A stretch of 52,954 nt of DNA from JBEKHT01 sp049511715 (GTDB taxonomy: Bacteria > Chloroflexota > Anaerolineae > Anaerolineales > RBG-16-64-43): the NCBI GenBank assembly GCA_049511715.1, contig JBEKXU010000026.1, forward strand, positions 1-52,954, read 5' to 3'. Below the pieces are notes generated by a model. That model was given only the letters and a program-made list of their open reading frames with translations. It searched no databases and was not told the origin of the DNA. Below are positions 44,927 to 52,954 of the stretch, one piece after another. Each line of letters begins with the position of its first letter. Within the stretch, counting starts at the first letter, position 1. The position numbers and the translations under genes are program-made.

Positions 44927-46306
44927 TTACGGTCCGGTCTTGATTTCGATCTCGAGCGTGCCCCAGGTCATCGGGTCAGTCAGCAGCCGGTAGGGATCGC
45001 TGGACCAGACGGCCTGCTGCTGGGCCGTTCCGCTTACCTCGTTAGCGCTGACGCTGAAGGCAAAGCCGTAGTACTCGCCCCCGCCGGGAGAGATCCCGAG
45101 CACCGACCAGGGAATCACGGCCTTGAGGTCCCACCCGACCGGAGTTACGGAGACGATCTCACCGATTTCCTCAACGATGACCTTGCTGCCCGCCTGGCCC
45201 TTGGGGTACCACAGGTAGGCTTCGGGTGCCGTCATGTTGTATCCGCCCGACAACCCCAGCTGGAAATCATTCTCGCTCAGGGACCGACGGCAGTAGTCTT
45301 GAGCCAGATTCGTGTCCAGCAGGATCTCCAGGCTGTCCCCCTTGTACATGTTGCCCCCGGTGGCCTCCTGCACGTAGCCGTTCGGGTCGACAATCTCGGC
45401 GCCCACATACAGGTTGGTGGCATCCCACTTGAGTTCGTAGCTCACCGTGTAGCCGCTCGGCACCGATCCGTAATTGGATGACTTAAAGACCAGATGGTTC
45501 GCCGTGTAGGGCAGAGGGGTATCAAAGAACGGGTCGGAGGCCACATCCCCGCTGCTCATGAGCGGCGTCGGATACGTCGCCGTGCTGCCGCCCGTGTAGA
45601 AGGCCTGGACCACGCTGCCGTTGGCGCTCGGGCGCATCACCGGGGAGGGAACGCGGCAGGTCGGAAACTGCGGGTAGCCATGGAGACCCTGATAGTAGGG
45701 CTGCTGTGGAGTGCCGGCAACGATCTGGACCCAAAAATCGTTGGCTCCGCCAGCCCCCACCCCGAAGCGAATCCCCTGGTCCGTGCTCAGCTCATAGTAA
45801 GCGGTATAGGTCCCGGCCACGGTGGGGGCGACCAGGTTCACCGACAGGGTCACGCTGGATCCGGGCGGGACGTCCGCAGTCAGCGGGACGGAGGACGGGC
45901 CGCTCATCTGGCTGCCGCTGACAAATACCAGTGAGTAGCCGGTATCCCAGGTGCAGGTGCCCACATTGGTGAGGGTCCAAGTCTTGGTGAAGGCAGCGCC
46001 TAGGGCCATCGAGGTCCCATCCGGGATCGACTCGCTGACGAAGTTGGCCAGGTTGGTCCCGGTGCAATAGGCGCTGGTTGCCGTGACGGGCACCACGGTG
46101 CTGGTGGGCACGGCGGTGGGCACGGCGGTGCTGGCGGGCCCGGCGGTCGCGGTCCCTGGGATCATCGCGAGCGCGGTCAGGACCAGGTTGGGCGTTGGAA
46201 GAAGGATGAAAGGTGTGGGCGAGGGAGCTACGGACAGGGTGCAGGCCGCCAGGACCAACGCCAGTGCGGCAAAGGCGAGCATGGATTTGCGTGGGAGCGG
46301 TTTCAT
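44927..46306 (-). CDS. Lipoprotein with NBR1-like Ig domain and CBM9-like domain
   Basis: This 459-residue exported protein begins with a lipoprotein signal (MLAFAALALVLAAC), then a Pro/Thr/Val-rich linker (about 25-75). The first folded domain (about 75-190) has the NBR1/FW pattern: FTKTWTLTNVGTCTWDTGYS and VPPGSSVTLSVNLVAPTVAG. The C-terminal part (about 235-455) resembles family 9 carbohydrate-binding or DOMON-like modules (YELKWDATNLYVGAEIVDPN, MYKGDSLEILLDTNL). It may bind surface or environmental polysaccharide. AGGAA precedes the ATG at 46306. It lies downstream of tRNA-Leu and ends in a strong terminator. Confidence 0.87.
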   Translation of the reverse strand: MKPLPRKSMLAFAALALVLAACTLSVAPSPTPFILLPTPNLVLTALAMIPGTATAGPASTAVPTAVPTSTVVPVTATSAYCTGTNLANFVSESIPDGTSMALGAAFTKTWTLTNVGTCTWDTGYSLVFVSGSQMSGPSSVPLTADVPPGSSVTLSVNLVAPTVAGTYTAYYELSTDQGIRFGVGAGGANDFWVQIVAGTPQQPYYQGLHGYPQFPTCRVPSPVMRPSANGSVVQAFYTGGSTATYPTPLMSSGDVASDPFFDTPLPYTANHLVFKSSNYGSVPSGYTVSYELKWDATNLYVGAEIVDPNGYVQEATGGNMYKGDSLEILLDTNLAQDYCRRSLSENDFQLGLSGGYNMTAPEAYLWYPKGQAGSKVIVEEIGEIVSVTPVGWDLKAVIPWSVLGISPGGGEYYGFAFSVSANEVSGTAQQQAVWSSDPYRLLTDPMTWGTLEIEIKTGP

Positions 46307-46421
46307 CTTAGGGTTCCTCCTTATGCGGGTCTTCCCGCACGACATCTGGCAGGTGTGCGGCCTGTCCAGTTCGATCCGAATACCTCGGCCCATCTCGTGG
46401 GAGGCTCCCTGCCCGAAGATC

Positions 46422-46509
46422 TGGTGGGGCGGGTGGGAGTTGAACCCACATGGGGGATCACCCCGAGGGATTTTAAGTCCCCTGCGTCTGCCAATTCCGC
46501 CACCGCCCC
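46422..46509 (-). tRNA. tRNA-Leu, anticodon UAA
   Basis: The minus strand folds as a class II tRNA. The acceptor arms are GGGGCGG and CCGCCCC with discriminator A; the D arm follows, and the anticodon loop CTTAAAA has anticodon TAA. A long variable arm (CCTCGGGGTGATCCCCC region) precedes the T arm GTGGGTTCAACTCCCAC. The 3' CCA is encoded (46422-46424). It reads the Leu codon UUA. Confidence 0.95.
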
Positions 46510-46520
46510 AGGCCGACTAT

Positions 46521-46526
46521 TTTATA
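46521..46526 (-). promoter_or_regulatory. Possible -10 box of the tRNA-Leu gene
   Basis: TATAAA on the minus strand lies 11 bases before the mature tRNA 5' end, the right distance for a short precursor. No convincing -35 was found. Confidence 0.35.
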
Positions 46527-46708
46527 CTCAACACGGTCCTGGCCGCTCGCGGTGCGCTTTCCCGGCCCCACAGGATCCCCAGAGGTGACGCTCTGATTCC
46601 CTCATTGGTTCCGGTGCAAGAGGCATGCCAGGCCCTGTCTCTCAGGGTTGCCTCATCTTCGGCTGGGCTCACAGGCTCCCGGGGTGCACGTTCCGGGCCC
46701 GGCGGAGG

Positions 46709-49700
46709 TCAGGCGGCGCTTTCCGTTGGCAAGATGACTTTCAACGTTGTTCCCTGGCCGATCTGGCTTTGGACCTCGATTTCCCCTCCGTGAGCCATGA
46801 TGATTTGCTGGGCGATGGCCAGCCCGAAGCCCAGGCCGCGCACTGTCCCTCCCTCGACCTTGGTGGTGAATCCCGGTTCGAACAGCCTCGACAGATCTTC
46901 GGCGGGGATGCCGGGGCCGGTGTCGGCGATTTCCACCTGGATGGCAGACACCTCGGACCCCTCTCGCCGTAGCGGGGAGCGTCCGGCTCCAACCTTCAGC
47001 ACCCCCCCGCTCGGCATCGCCTCGACGGCGTTCCTCAGAATGGCGGAAAAGGCCTCCGCCAGCCCGGCCTGATCGCCGCGCACGCGCGGCAGGTCGGGGT
47101 CGAGCGAAAGGTCGACTTGGATTCCCTGTCGGCGCAGGTCCTCCGCAAACTGGGCCAAGGTCCCCTCCACCAGCGCCGGGATCGCCACGGGGCCCAGTTG
47201 GCTCCCGGCGGGCTGGGCGAGCTCGCGGAAGTGCGCGATGAGGTCCGCCGTGTGCTGGACGGTTTGCTCGATGACCTGCAAGTGGTGCGTCACGTCCGGG
47301 TTGTCTGGGGCGGTCCGGCGCGAGAGCAGGTACGAGTGAAGTGAAAGCGTGCTCAGGGCGTTGTTGATTTCGTGGGCCAGGCCCATGCCGAGGGCCGTGG
47401 CCGACTCCAGGCGCGCGCTGCTCAGCAGGCGCTCTTCCAGCTGGCGGCGGGCGGTAATGTCGGTCATGACGCCGTCATAGTAGCGGACGCTGCCGTCCGG
47501 TTCGTGGGCCAGGCGTGCCACATCGCGAATCCAGCGCGGCTTGCCCTCCCGGTCGAGCAGACGGTATTCCTCGCTCCAGTCCTTGCCCTGGGCGAAGGCG
47601 GCCTCGAAGGAGGTGCGCACCCGCTCGTGGTCCTCAGGATGCAAGCGCTGCTGCCACAGCTGAGGATTCTCAACCCACTCTTCGGGCGAGAACCCGGCGA
47701 TGCCCCGAATCCCCTGGGAAACGAAAATGACTCCTTTGTTGATCTCGCCGCGGTAAATGGCGCCGGGAACGCGCTGGACGGTCCTCTCAAATCGGGCGTG
47801 CGCCTCCTCAATCGCCCCCAGCAGCCGCGCCTTTTCATAGGCGAGCGCGGCTCGAGCGGAAAACATCTCCAGCAGGCGCTGGTCCTCCTCGGGGAAATCC
47901 CGGGGGTGCAGGAAGTCGAGGATCAGGAGTCCGAACGGCGGGCCGTCCGTTCGCAGAGGCAAGTGGGCGCAGGCGCGGATGCCACTCTGCGCCACCACGG
48001 GGTGGACACCGGGCTCAAGCTGCAGGTCACGGAAATACCGGGCGCGGCCTGAGCGGAAGGTGGTCATGGCCATTCCGTCGGGACGGAACGGGGCCTCCGC
48101 GATCGAGGCCGCCACATTGCGGTCAATCACCGGGCGCAGGGTCTTGGCTGTTTCGTCCCAAAGGGCAATGCCGCCCCCGTTGGCCCAGAGCGCCTCGATG
48201 GCGACGTCCAGGGTCAGCTCCAGGACGCGGGCCGGGTCGCTGGTTGCCGACAGCGACAGTTCCAGCTCATACAGCCGCGTCAGCGCCCCCAGCCGCTGGG
48301 AGGCCGTCTGAGCATCCTGCTGCTGGTCCAGGGTCAGCGCGATTTGGCGGAGGATCATCTCGACCAGATGGAGCTGATCCCAGGAGGTCTCCCGGGTTTG
48401 CTGGGTGCGGCTCTCGCCAAAGACGAAGAGCCCCCAGACCCGGCTGGGGGACACGATGGGCAGAGCCACGATCTGCCCGACGGCCTCGGCCAGCGCGGGC
48501 GCCAGGCCGAAGGACAACGCCAAGTCCGGGTATTGCTCGGGAGGCAGAACCGTGGAGGGACCTCGTCGGGCCACCTCCGCCAGAACCGGCACCTTCTCGA
48601 AGGGGATCCGGCCGCCAGGAGGGACCTGGACCGGGGTCTCCTCGGTTGTGGCCAGCGCCGCGATCTCGAACTGACGACCCTCCTGGTCATCGGACAAGGT
48701 CAAAGCGAATTCGGCCTGGAGGTATTCCCGCAGCATGCGCGTCATCTGTTGCAGCAAAAGGCGGCGACCGCTATCCGTGGCCGGAATGGGTCCCTGCATG
48801 AGCAGGTGCAGCAGGTCCTGGGCCAATCCCTCAAATTGCCGAGCGCGCAGGCGCTCCAGCTGCAGATGGCGAATGTGTTCGATCAAAACGGCGGCGCTCT
48901 CGGCCAGAGCCGTGAGCAGCTGCAAGTCTTCGGGACGATAGGCCCGAGGTTTCAGCGACTGTGCCGAGAGGCTGCCAATCAGGCGATCGCCAAGGTGCAG
49001 CGGGGCGAGAACCGCGGAGCGGACCTGCTCCACTCCCCCGTAAAACCGAGGCCGGAAGGCCTCCACGGCTTCCAGGTCGTCCACCAGGAAAGGCTCGCGC
49101 TGCTTCCGCATCTGGCCGATGAGGCCGGAATTCGCTTCCACCGTGATGGGGGGACTGCGTTGCCCCTGATCCGCGACGTACGCCAGGGTAGCCCGCGGGG
49201 ACTCCTCCCCGAAGAGGGCCACCACAAAGGAGTCAACCGGCATCAGCTTCTGTGCGCCTTCGTGCAGGGCCGTGTAGACCTCCTCAAGATCATTCGCGGA
49301 GGCGGCCGCATGCCCAATGCTCCGGAGCACTTCCTGCTGGCGCGCGAATTCCTGAGACTTCTCGGTGAGCTCCAGATGCTCCAAGAGGATTCCCAGATGG
49401 GAGGCCAGCGTGCTTAACCCGCTGAGGTGCTCGCCAGTCAGCGGCTGAGGCCATTCCGAAAGCGCGACCATCAATCCCCGGACCTGGCGGTCGACTTGCA
49501 CGGGAACCAGGGCCAGCGATTGCGGGTTGGTCGAAGGGCCCAGCAACGCGGATAGAAAGATCGTCGCGGGGCTGGCCGTATTCGTCATTCGAGCGCGGAT
49601 CTGTGCGGCCTGGAGCAACTCGGGCTGATTCCCGCGCAGGACCTGCTCCAGCAGCCCCTGGTTCGGATCGAATCGAGCCTCCCCGAATCCCTGGGGATAG

Positions 49701-50425
49701 CCGAAAGAGGAAAAGGGGTAGAAGGCCTGCCCCTTTTCCCGTGAGAGTAACAGCGTGCCGGCCGTCGCGCTGGGAAGAGCCTCCTGGAGAAGCCCGGGCA
49801 GAGTCTCGCGAAGCTGCGAGTAGGTGAGAGACTCGGCCAACGCGCGCGTGACCTGGGAGAGACGCAGGAGTTGGCTGGAGTACCGCCTCTCGGTTTCCAG
49901 AGCCTCCCGCGAGGAGGTGCTGGTCAGAGCCACGCCCCCGGTCGCCAGGATTCCAACGGCCAGGTACGCCAAGGAGCGGGTGAGGAAGAACGCCCAGGTG
50001 GAGAGGCTCGCCGGATTGGCCGCGCTAAGGGTTACCGACGCATCCAGGGCGATCGCGGCCACGGGAACAGGCCAGACCGCGAGGCGGTTGCTGGCCAGAG
50101 CCGCGTAGAGGATGGCCAGCGGATAGAAAAGCCACACCGCCTCGAAGACCGGGCGAATGGAAAAATCCGCGAGAGCCGCCAAGATCAGCTGGGCTAACAC
50201 GAGGCTGTCCATCACCCAGCGGGATTTGCGGCGCGCTGAAAGCAGCCAGGAAATCGAGAGGGCTCCGTACGCCAGGAGCCCGGCCAGCAGGTAATAGTCC
50301 CTTTGCCGGATCAGAGGGCGGAGGGGAGTGAACCAAAGAAAAACTGCCGTGTCGCCGCTGAGGAGCAACAGGCCGAGCAGGTAAAGGATCGGAAAGCCGC
50401 GAAACCGCTCGCGGTAGGTCTCCAT
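46709..50425 (-). CDS. Large multi-GAF membrane histidine kinase
   Basis: A 1238-residue sensor. Residues 1-168 contain about six hydrophobic segments. Four GAF-like domains follow (about 170-358, 359-536, 537-709, 710-881). A PAS domain (about 885-998) has IRGIAGFSPEEWVENPQLW and the PAC end YYDGVMTDITARRQLEERLL. The phosphoacceptor His is in ALGMGLAHEINNALSTLSLH. ATPase motifs are ILRNAVEAMPSGG, DTGPGIP, FEPGFTTK and GLGFGLAIAQQIIMAHGG. Such kinases integrate several small-molecule or redox inputs. No response regulator gene is adjacent. The ATG at 50425 follows GAGGG and a consensus-like promoter. Confidence 0.93.
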   Translation of the reverse strand: METYRERFRGFPILYLLGLLLLSGDTAVFLWFTPLRPLIRQRDYYLLAGLLAYGALSISWLLSARRKSRWVMDSLVLAQLILAALADFSIRPVFEAVWLFYPLAILYAALASNRLAVWPVPVAAIALDASVTLSAANPASLSTWAFFLTRSLAYLAVGILATGGVALTSTSSREALETERRYSSQLLRLSQVTRALAESLTYSQLRETLPGLLQEALPSATAGTLLLSREKGQAFYPFSSFGYPQGFGEARFDPNQGLLEQVLRGNQPELLQAAQIRARMTNTASPATIFLSALLGPSTNPQSLALVPVQVDRQVRGLMVALSEWPQPLTGEHLSGLSTLASHLGILLEHLELTEKSQEFARQQEVLRSIGHAAASANDLEEVYTALHEGAQKLMPVDSFVVALFGEESPRATLAYVADQGQRSPPITVEANSGLIGQMRKQREPFLVDDLEAVEAFRPRFYGGVEQVRSAVLAPLHLGDRLIGSLSAQSLKPRAYRPEDLQLLTALAESAAVLIEHIRHLQLERLRARQFEGLAQDLLHLLMQGPIPATDSGRRLLLQQMTRMLREYLQAEFALTLSDDQEGRQFEIAALATTEETPVQVPPGGRIPFEKVPVLAEVARRGPSTVLPPEQYPDLALSFGLAPALAEAVGQIVALPIVSPSRVWGLFVFGESRTQQTRETSWDQLHLVEMILRQIALTLDQQQDAQTASQRLGALTRLYELELSLSATSDPARVLELTLDVAIEALWANGGGIALWDETAKTLRPVIDRNVAASIAEAPFRPDGMAMTTFRSGRARYFRDLQLEPGVHPVVAQSGIRACAHLPLRTDGPPFGLLILDFLHPRDFPEEDQRLLEMFSARAALAYEKARLLGAIEEAHARFERTVQRVPGAIYRGEINKGVIFVSQGIRGIAGFSPEEWVENPQLWQQRLHPEDHERVRTSFEAAFAQGKDWSEEYRLLDREGKPRWIRDVARLAHEPDGSVRYYDGVMTDITARRQLEERLLSSARLESATALGMGLAHEINNALSTLSLHSYLLSRRTAPDNPDVTHHLQVIEQTVQHTADLIAHFRELAQPAGSQLGPVAIPALVEGTLAQFAEDLRRQGIQVDLSLDPDLPRVRGDQAGLAEAFSAILRNAVEAMPSGGVLKVGAGRSPLRREGSEVSAIQVEIADTGPGIPAEDLSRLFEPGFTTKVEGGTVRGLGFGLAIAQQIIMAHGGEIEVQSQIGQGTTLKVILPTESAA

Positions 50426-50451
50426 CGGAAGTAGCCCTCGAAGTCTGTTCC

Positions 50452-50480
50452 ATTATAGCCAGGGCGGTAAGACCTGCCAA
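50452..50480 (-). promoter_or_regulatory. Promoter of the multi-GAF kinase gene
   Basis: TTGGCA (50475-50480), a 17-base spacer and a perfect TATAAT (50452-50457) on the minus strand, about 27 bases before the ATG. It lies back to back with the alr promoter. Confidence 0.72.
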
Positions 50481-50508
50481 AGCCGTCGGACGTATGGACG
50501 CCCTCATC

Positions 50509-50538
50509 TTGCCCAAGGGGAGAGGAAGAGGGTATATT
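50509..50538 (+). promoter_or_regulatory. Promoter of alr
   Basis: TTGCCC (50509-50514), an 18-base spacer and TATATT (50533-50538), about 36 bases before the alr ATG. Confidence 0.55.
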
Positions 50539-50574
50539 CCCTACCCGCAAGGAGGTCCTCGCAGGGGAGCGAAG

Positions 50575-51699
50575 ATGAATCCACCCCCGGAACTCACCTG
50601 GGTCGAAGTCGACCTGGCAGCCATCCGCAACAACGTCCGTGAGCTGATGCGGATCGCCGGCCGGCCGCTGATGGCTGTGGTGAAGGCCAATGGCTACGGG
50701 CACGGCGCCGTCGCCGTGGCTCAGGCCGCTCTGCAGGCAGGAGCTTCCTGGGTGGGAGTGGCACGCTGCTCAGAGGGCTTGGAACTGCGCCGGGCAGGAA
50801 TCACCGCCCCCATCCTGGTGCTGGGAGCGACCCCATCGGCGGAGGCAGAGGCCGCGATCTCCAGTCAACTTTCTCTGGCGCTTTATGATCGAGGCTTGGG
50901 AGAGGCCTATGCTCGCCAGGCCGCTGCGCTGGGCCGAAGGGTATCGGTTCACATTAAGGTGGACACGGGGATGGGGCGGCTGGGAATCCTGCCGCAAGAG
51001 ACAGCCTCCTTCGGAAAATGGGCGCTGGAGGTTCCCGAACTCTTCATCGAAGGGGTGTTCACCCATTTCGCACGCGCCGACGAATCCGATCCCGGTCCTA
51101 CCCTGGCCCAGATCGCACGCTTCCGTGAGGCGCTGGAGGCCCTGCAGGCCTCCGGGGTCCAGCCCCGCTGGACGCACGCCGCCAATTCCGCAGCCATGCT
51201 GAGGATTCCCGAGGCAAGATTTGATCTGTGCCGGGCTGGGATTGCCCTCTACGGCCTGAGTCCCTCCCGGGAGGTCCCCCTCCCCTCGAGCTTCCGGCCG
51301 GCCTTGGCCTGGAAAGCCTGCCTGGCCTCGAGCAAGGATCTTCCCGCGGGCTGGGGGGTCAGCTACGGCGGCGAATACGTCACCGCGGGTATCGAAACCA
51401 TCGGGGCCATCCCAGTCGGATACGCTGATGGCTGGCGCAGGTCGGCCCCCAACCAGATCCTGATGGACGGCCAAAGGCTGGAAGTCATCGGCCGTGTATG
51501 CATGGACTACTGCCTCGTGCGCTTGCCTGCGGGCGGCGCGATCGGCGATGAAGTGGTCCTGATTGGCCGCCAGGGGGATGAGCGCATTCTTGCGGAGGAC
51601 GTGGCGTTGCGATGGGGGACGATCAATTATGAGGTGGTGACGGGAATCGCCGCCCGAGTTCCGCGGGTCTATCTCGGTGCGGATTCACTCGGCTCCTAG
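50575..51699 (+). CDS. alr: Alanine racemase
   Basis: A 374-residue PLP enzyme that makes D-alanine for peptidoglycan. The PLP Lys is in LMAVVKANGYGHGAVAVA. Other conserved parts are HIKVDTGMGRLGILP, THAANSAAMLRIP, FDLCRAGIALYGLSP, the catalytic Tyr in WGVSYGGEYVT, and GRVCMDYCLVRL. The ATG at 50575 follows AGGGGAG; the in-frame extension to 50494 overlaps the promoter and was rejected. It is divergent from the multi-GAF kinase. Confidence 0.96.
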   Translation: MNPPPELTWVEVDLAAIRNNVRELMRIAGRPLMAVVKANGYGHGAVAVAQAALQAGASWVGVARCSEGLELRRAGITAPILVLGATPSAEAEAAISSQLSLALYDRGLGEAYARQAAALGRRVSVHIKVDTGMGRLGILPQETASFGKWALEVPELFIEGVFTHFARADESDPGPTLAQIARFREALEALQASGVQPRWTHAANSAAMLRIPEARFDLCRAGIALYGLSPSREVPLPSSFRPALAWKACLASSKDLPAGWGVSYGGEYVTAGIETIGAIPVGYADGWRRSAPNQILMDGQRLEVIGRVCMDYCLVRLPAGGAIGDEVVLIGRQGDERILAEDVALRWGTINYEVVTGIAARVPRVYLGADSLGS

Positions 51700-52281
51700 C
51701 GTGGCACCATCGGCCTTCCCGGCGGGGATTGGCCGGGTCGCACGCGGTTGGGAACCATGAGCCGTTCTGGTAACGTCCCCCAACGCAAGACCGACCCCAG
51801 GCAAATCAAGGGCAGGCTCGCCGCTGCCCTTTCCGGCCGGGCTGATCACCAGGGTGGACTCCGCTGACTGGCGTAACCTTGGGGTCCACGGTTAACTCGG
51901 CTTGAAGAAGATTTCTCGCTCTGGGAGCTGTCCCGGGGCCAGGGAAGTGGATTGGGCGCTTGTCAGCCTGACCTGGAGGGGGCCACGGCCAGCCGGAGGG
52001 CGAGGTCTGTGACGGAGTTCATGGAACTCGCCCAATGCAGTCGGCGCAACACCCAAGGACCTTGGGCTGTTCCTGGCACCCGCTTTGCGGATGGATCGGT
52101 GAGCATAGCCGGCGCAACTCATGGCTCCCCCCTGGCGTCCGTGTGGGATAGGAGGGGCGGAGAGCGTCACAGAGCCCCTCTCGTGATGATTGGTCGGTCC
52201 AGGCGGGTCGTCCTCTGCCGTTGCCAGTCCTGTTGCCGCGGTTGCGAGCCGCGGGAAGCGTTTTGAGTCTTTGGAAGAAGC
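51700..52281. other. Gene-free spacer upstream of the third glycosyltransferase
   Basis: These 582 bases have no recognisable gene. A long minus-strand frame across 51892-52875 is the antisense of the glycosyltransferase plus spacer. No terminator for alr with a T tract is seen. Confidence 0.4.
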
Positions 52282-52954
52282 ATGAAACCGCCGCCGAGTC
52301 AGCGGATCCAGCGCCACCTGCCCATCCTCGTTTTGATTCTCCTGAATCTCCTCATCGGCATCCTGGTCATCCGTGATTACGGGGAAAGCTGGGATGAGGC
52401 TGGCATCTACGGTTATGCCAATGAATCCATCCAGGCTTACGTCAATCTTCTGGAAAATGGCGTTCTTCCTCACTACGTGAACGTTCCCCCCAATGCGGAG
52501 AATTACGGACCCGCCTACGCCATGATCACCAGCCTTTTGGCACGGGGGATGCATATTATCGATCCCGCGTGGTCTCACATCGAAGGCTGGCATCTTGGCG
52601 AGTTTCTGGCCTTTCAACTCAGCGTCCTGAGCCTCTATTTCCTCGCCCGCAAGTGGATGGGCGGCTGGGCTGCCCTGGGAGCTACCCTGCTCTACTCCAC
52701 CCAGCCCCTCCTGTGGGGCCATGCCTTCATGAATCCCAAAGACATGCCCTTCCTCGGCTTTTTCCTCGCCAGCATCACCGCGGGCATCTATATGGTCGAT
52801 GCTTTGCCCGCCTCTCTCCTCCCAGGCGCCCGGGAAGGATCGGAGGCAGGATCCAACCTCCCGCGGCAGGAACAAGGCGAACCTCCGCCCTCTTCGCTGA
52901 GGAAGATCACCATTGCCTATACTGTCCTCTTTCTCGACTCTTTGCTTTTCCTGG
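52282..52954 (+). CDS. GT-C membrane glycosyltransferase, N-terminal part, truncated by window edge
   Basis: About 224 residues are visible before the right edge. The protein starts MKPPPSQRIQRHLPILVLIL and has RDYGESWDEAGIYGYANESI, with the acidic GT-C loop motif, and HAFMNPKDMPFLGFFLAS. It is a third paralogue of the proteins at 1-571 and 1140-3101, in the opposite orientation and more diverged at the N terminus. Its segment LPASLLPGAREGSEAG is nearly the same as in the left-edge copy. GGAAGAAG precedes the ATG. The function would be sugar transfer from a polyprenyl donor, acceptor unknown. Confidence 0.82.
   Translation, partial: MKPPPSQRIQRHLPILVLILLNLLIGILVIRDYGESWDEAGIYGYANESIQAYVNLLENGVLPHYVNVPPNAENYGPAYAMITSLLARGMHIIDPAWSHIEGWHLGEFLAFQLSVLSLYFLARKWMGGWAALGATLLYSTQPLLWGHAFMNPKDMPFLGFFLASITAGIYMVDALPASLLPGAREGSEAGSNLPRQEQGEPPPSSLRKITIAYTVLFLDSLLFL

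Noticed and set aside
51892..52875. A 327-codon minus-strand frame at the right end
   Set aside because: It is antisense to the glycosyltransferase; the same antisense peptide appears opposite the other two copies.

Overview
The window is GC-rich bacterial chromosome. Gene content points to a member of the Chloroflexota, probably Anaerolineae-like (inference, no search run). Clues are lipoproteins with Pro/Thr linkers followed by an NBR1-like Ig domain or a carbohydrate-binding-like domain, several GT-C membrane glycosyltransferases, a bacterial eRF1-like protein, very large GAF-domain histidine kinases, and long gene-poor spacers. One IS630 element and one clearly decayed lipoprotein gene are present. 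I see no CRISPR array, phage or plasmid functions.

Layout. 1-3101: two leftward GT-C glycosyltransferase paralogues, the first cut by the window edge; a third paralogue runs rightward off the other end (52282-52954), so outward-facing inverted copies bracket the window. 3577-7311: leftward rpmH-rnpA-yidD-(beta-propeller lipoprotein)-yidC-jag operon with a consensus-like promoter and a terminator. 7312-9908: gene-free spacer, intact IS630, and an ArsR-type regulator with two copies of a 20-bp operator-like palindrome. 10102-10975: lipoprotein pseudogene. 11200-14681: sdhCDAB (complex II). 14996-21386: leftward metabolic genes (enoyl-CoA hydratase, small unknown, zinc alcohol dehydrogenase, AAC(3)-like acetyltransferase, proC, surE, aldo/keto reductase). 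21665-31067: lipA, then leftward repair genes mutY-sbcC-sbcD, a half-size chromate transporter and uvrA. 31214-36909: DNPH1-like hydrolase, RNase H-like/TPR protein, and a histidine kinase/response-regulator-like pair whose receiver domains both lack the phosphoacceptor Asp. 37145-44811: rightward cbpA-type J-protein, eRF1-like factor, L,D-transpeptidase, amidase, Tat-type L,D-transpeptidase, small unknown, CnoX-like thioredoxin. 44852-51699: Ig-fold lipoprotein, tRNA-Leu(UAA), 1238-residue GAF histidine kinase, alr.

How the genes fit together. The yidC operon handles membrane-protein insertion, with an added exported beta-propeller. The mutY/sbcCD/uvrA stretch is a DNA-repair neighbourhood. 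The 39-44 kb stretch plus alr is cell-envelope oriented: two YkuD enzymes, an Amidase_3 enzyme and alanine racemase, with quality-control genes (J-protein, ribosome-rescue-like factor, CnoX) alongside. Three genes (arsR, sbcD, first L,D-transpeptidase) have a -10 hexamer exactly six bases before ATG, the geometry of leaderless mRNAs.

The most interesting leads are the eRF1-like protein with a divergent GGQ-equivalent loop, the mosaic glycosyltransferase paralogues at the window ends, the paired pseudo-receivers, and the beta-propeller lipoprotein inside the yidC operon.
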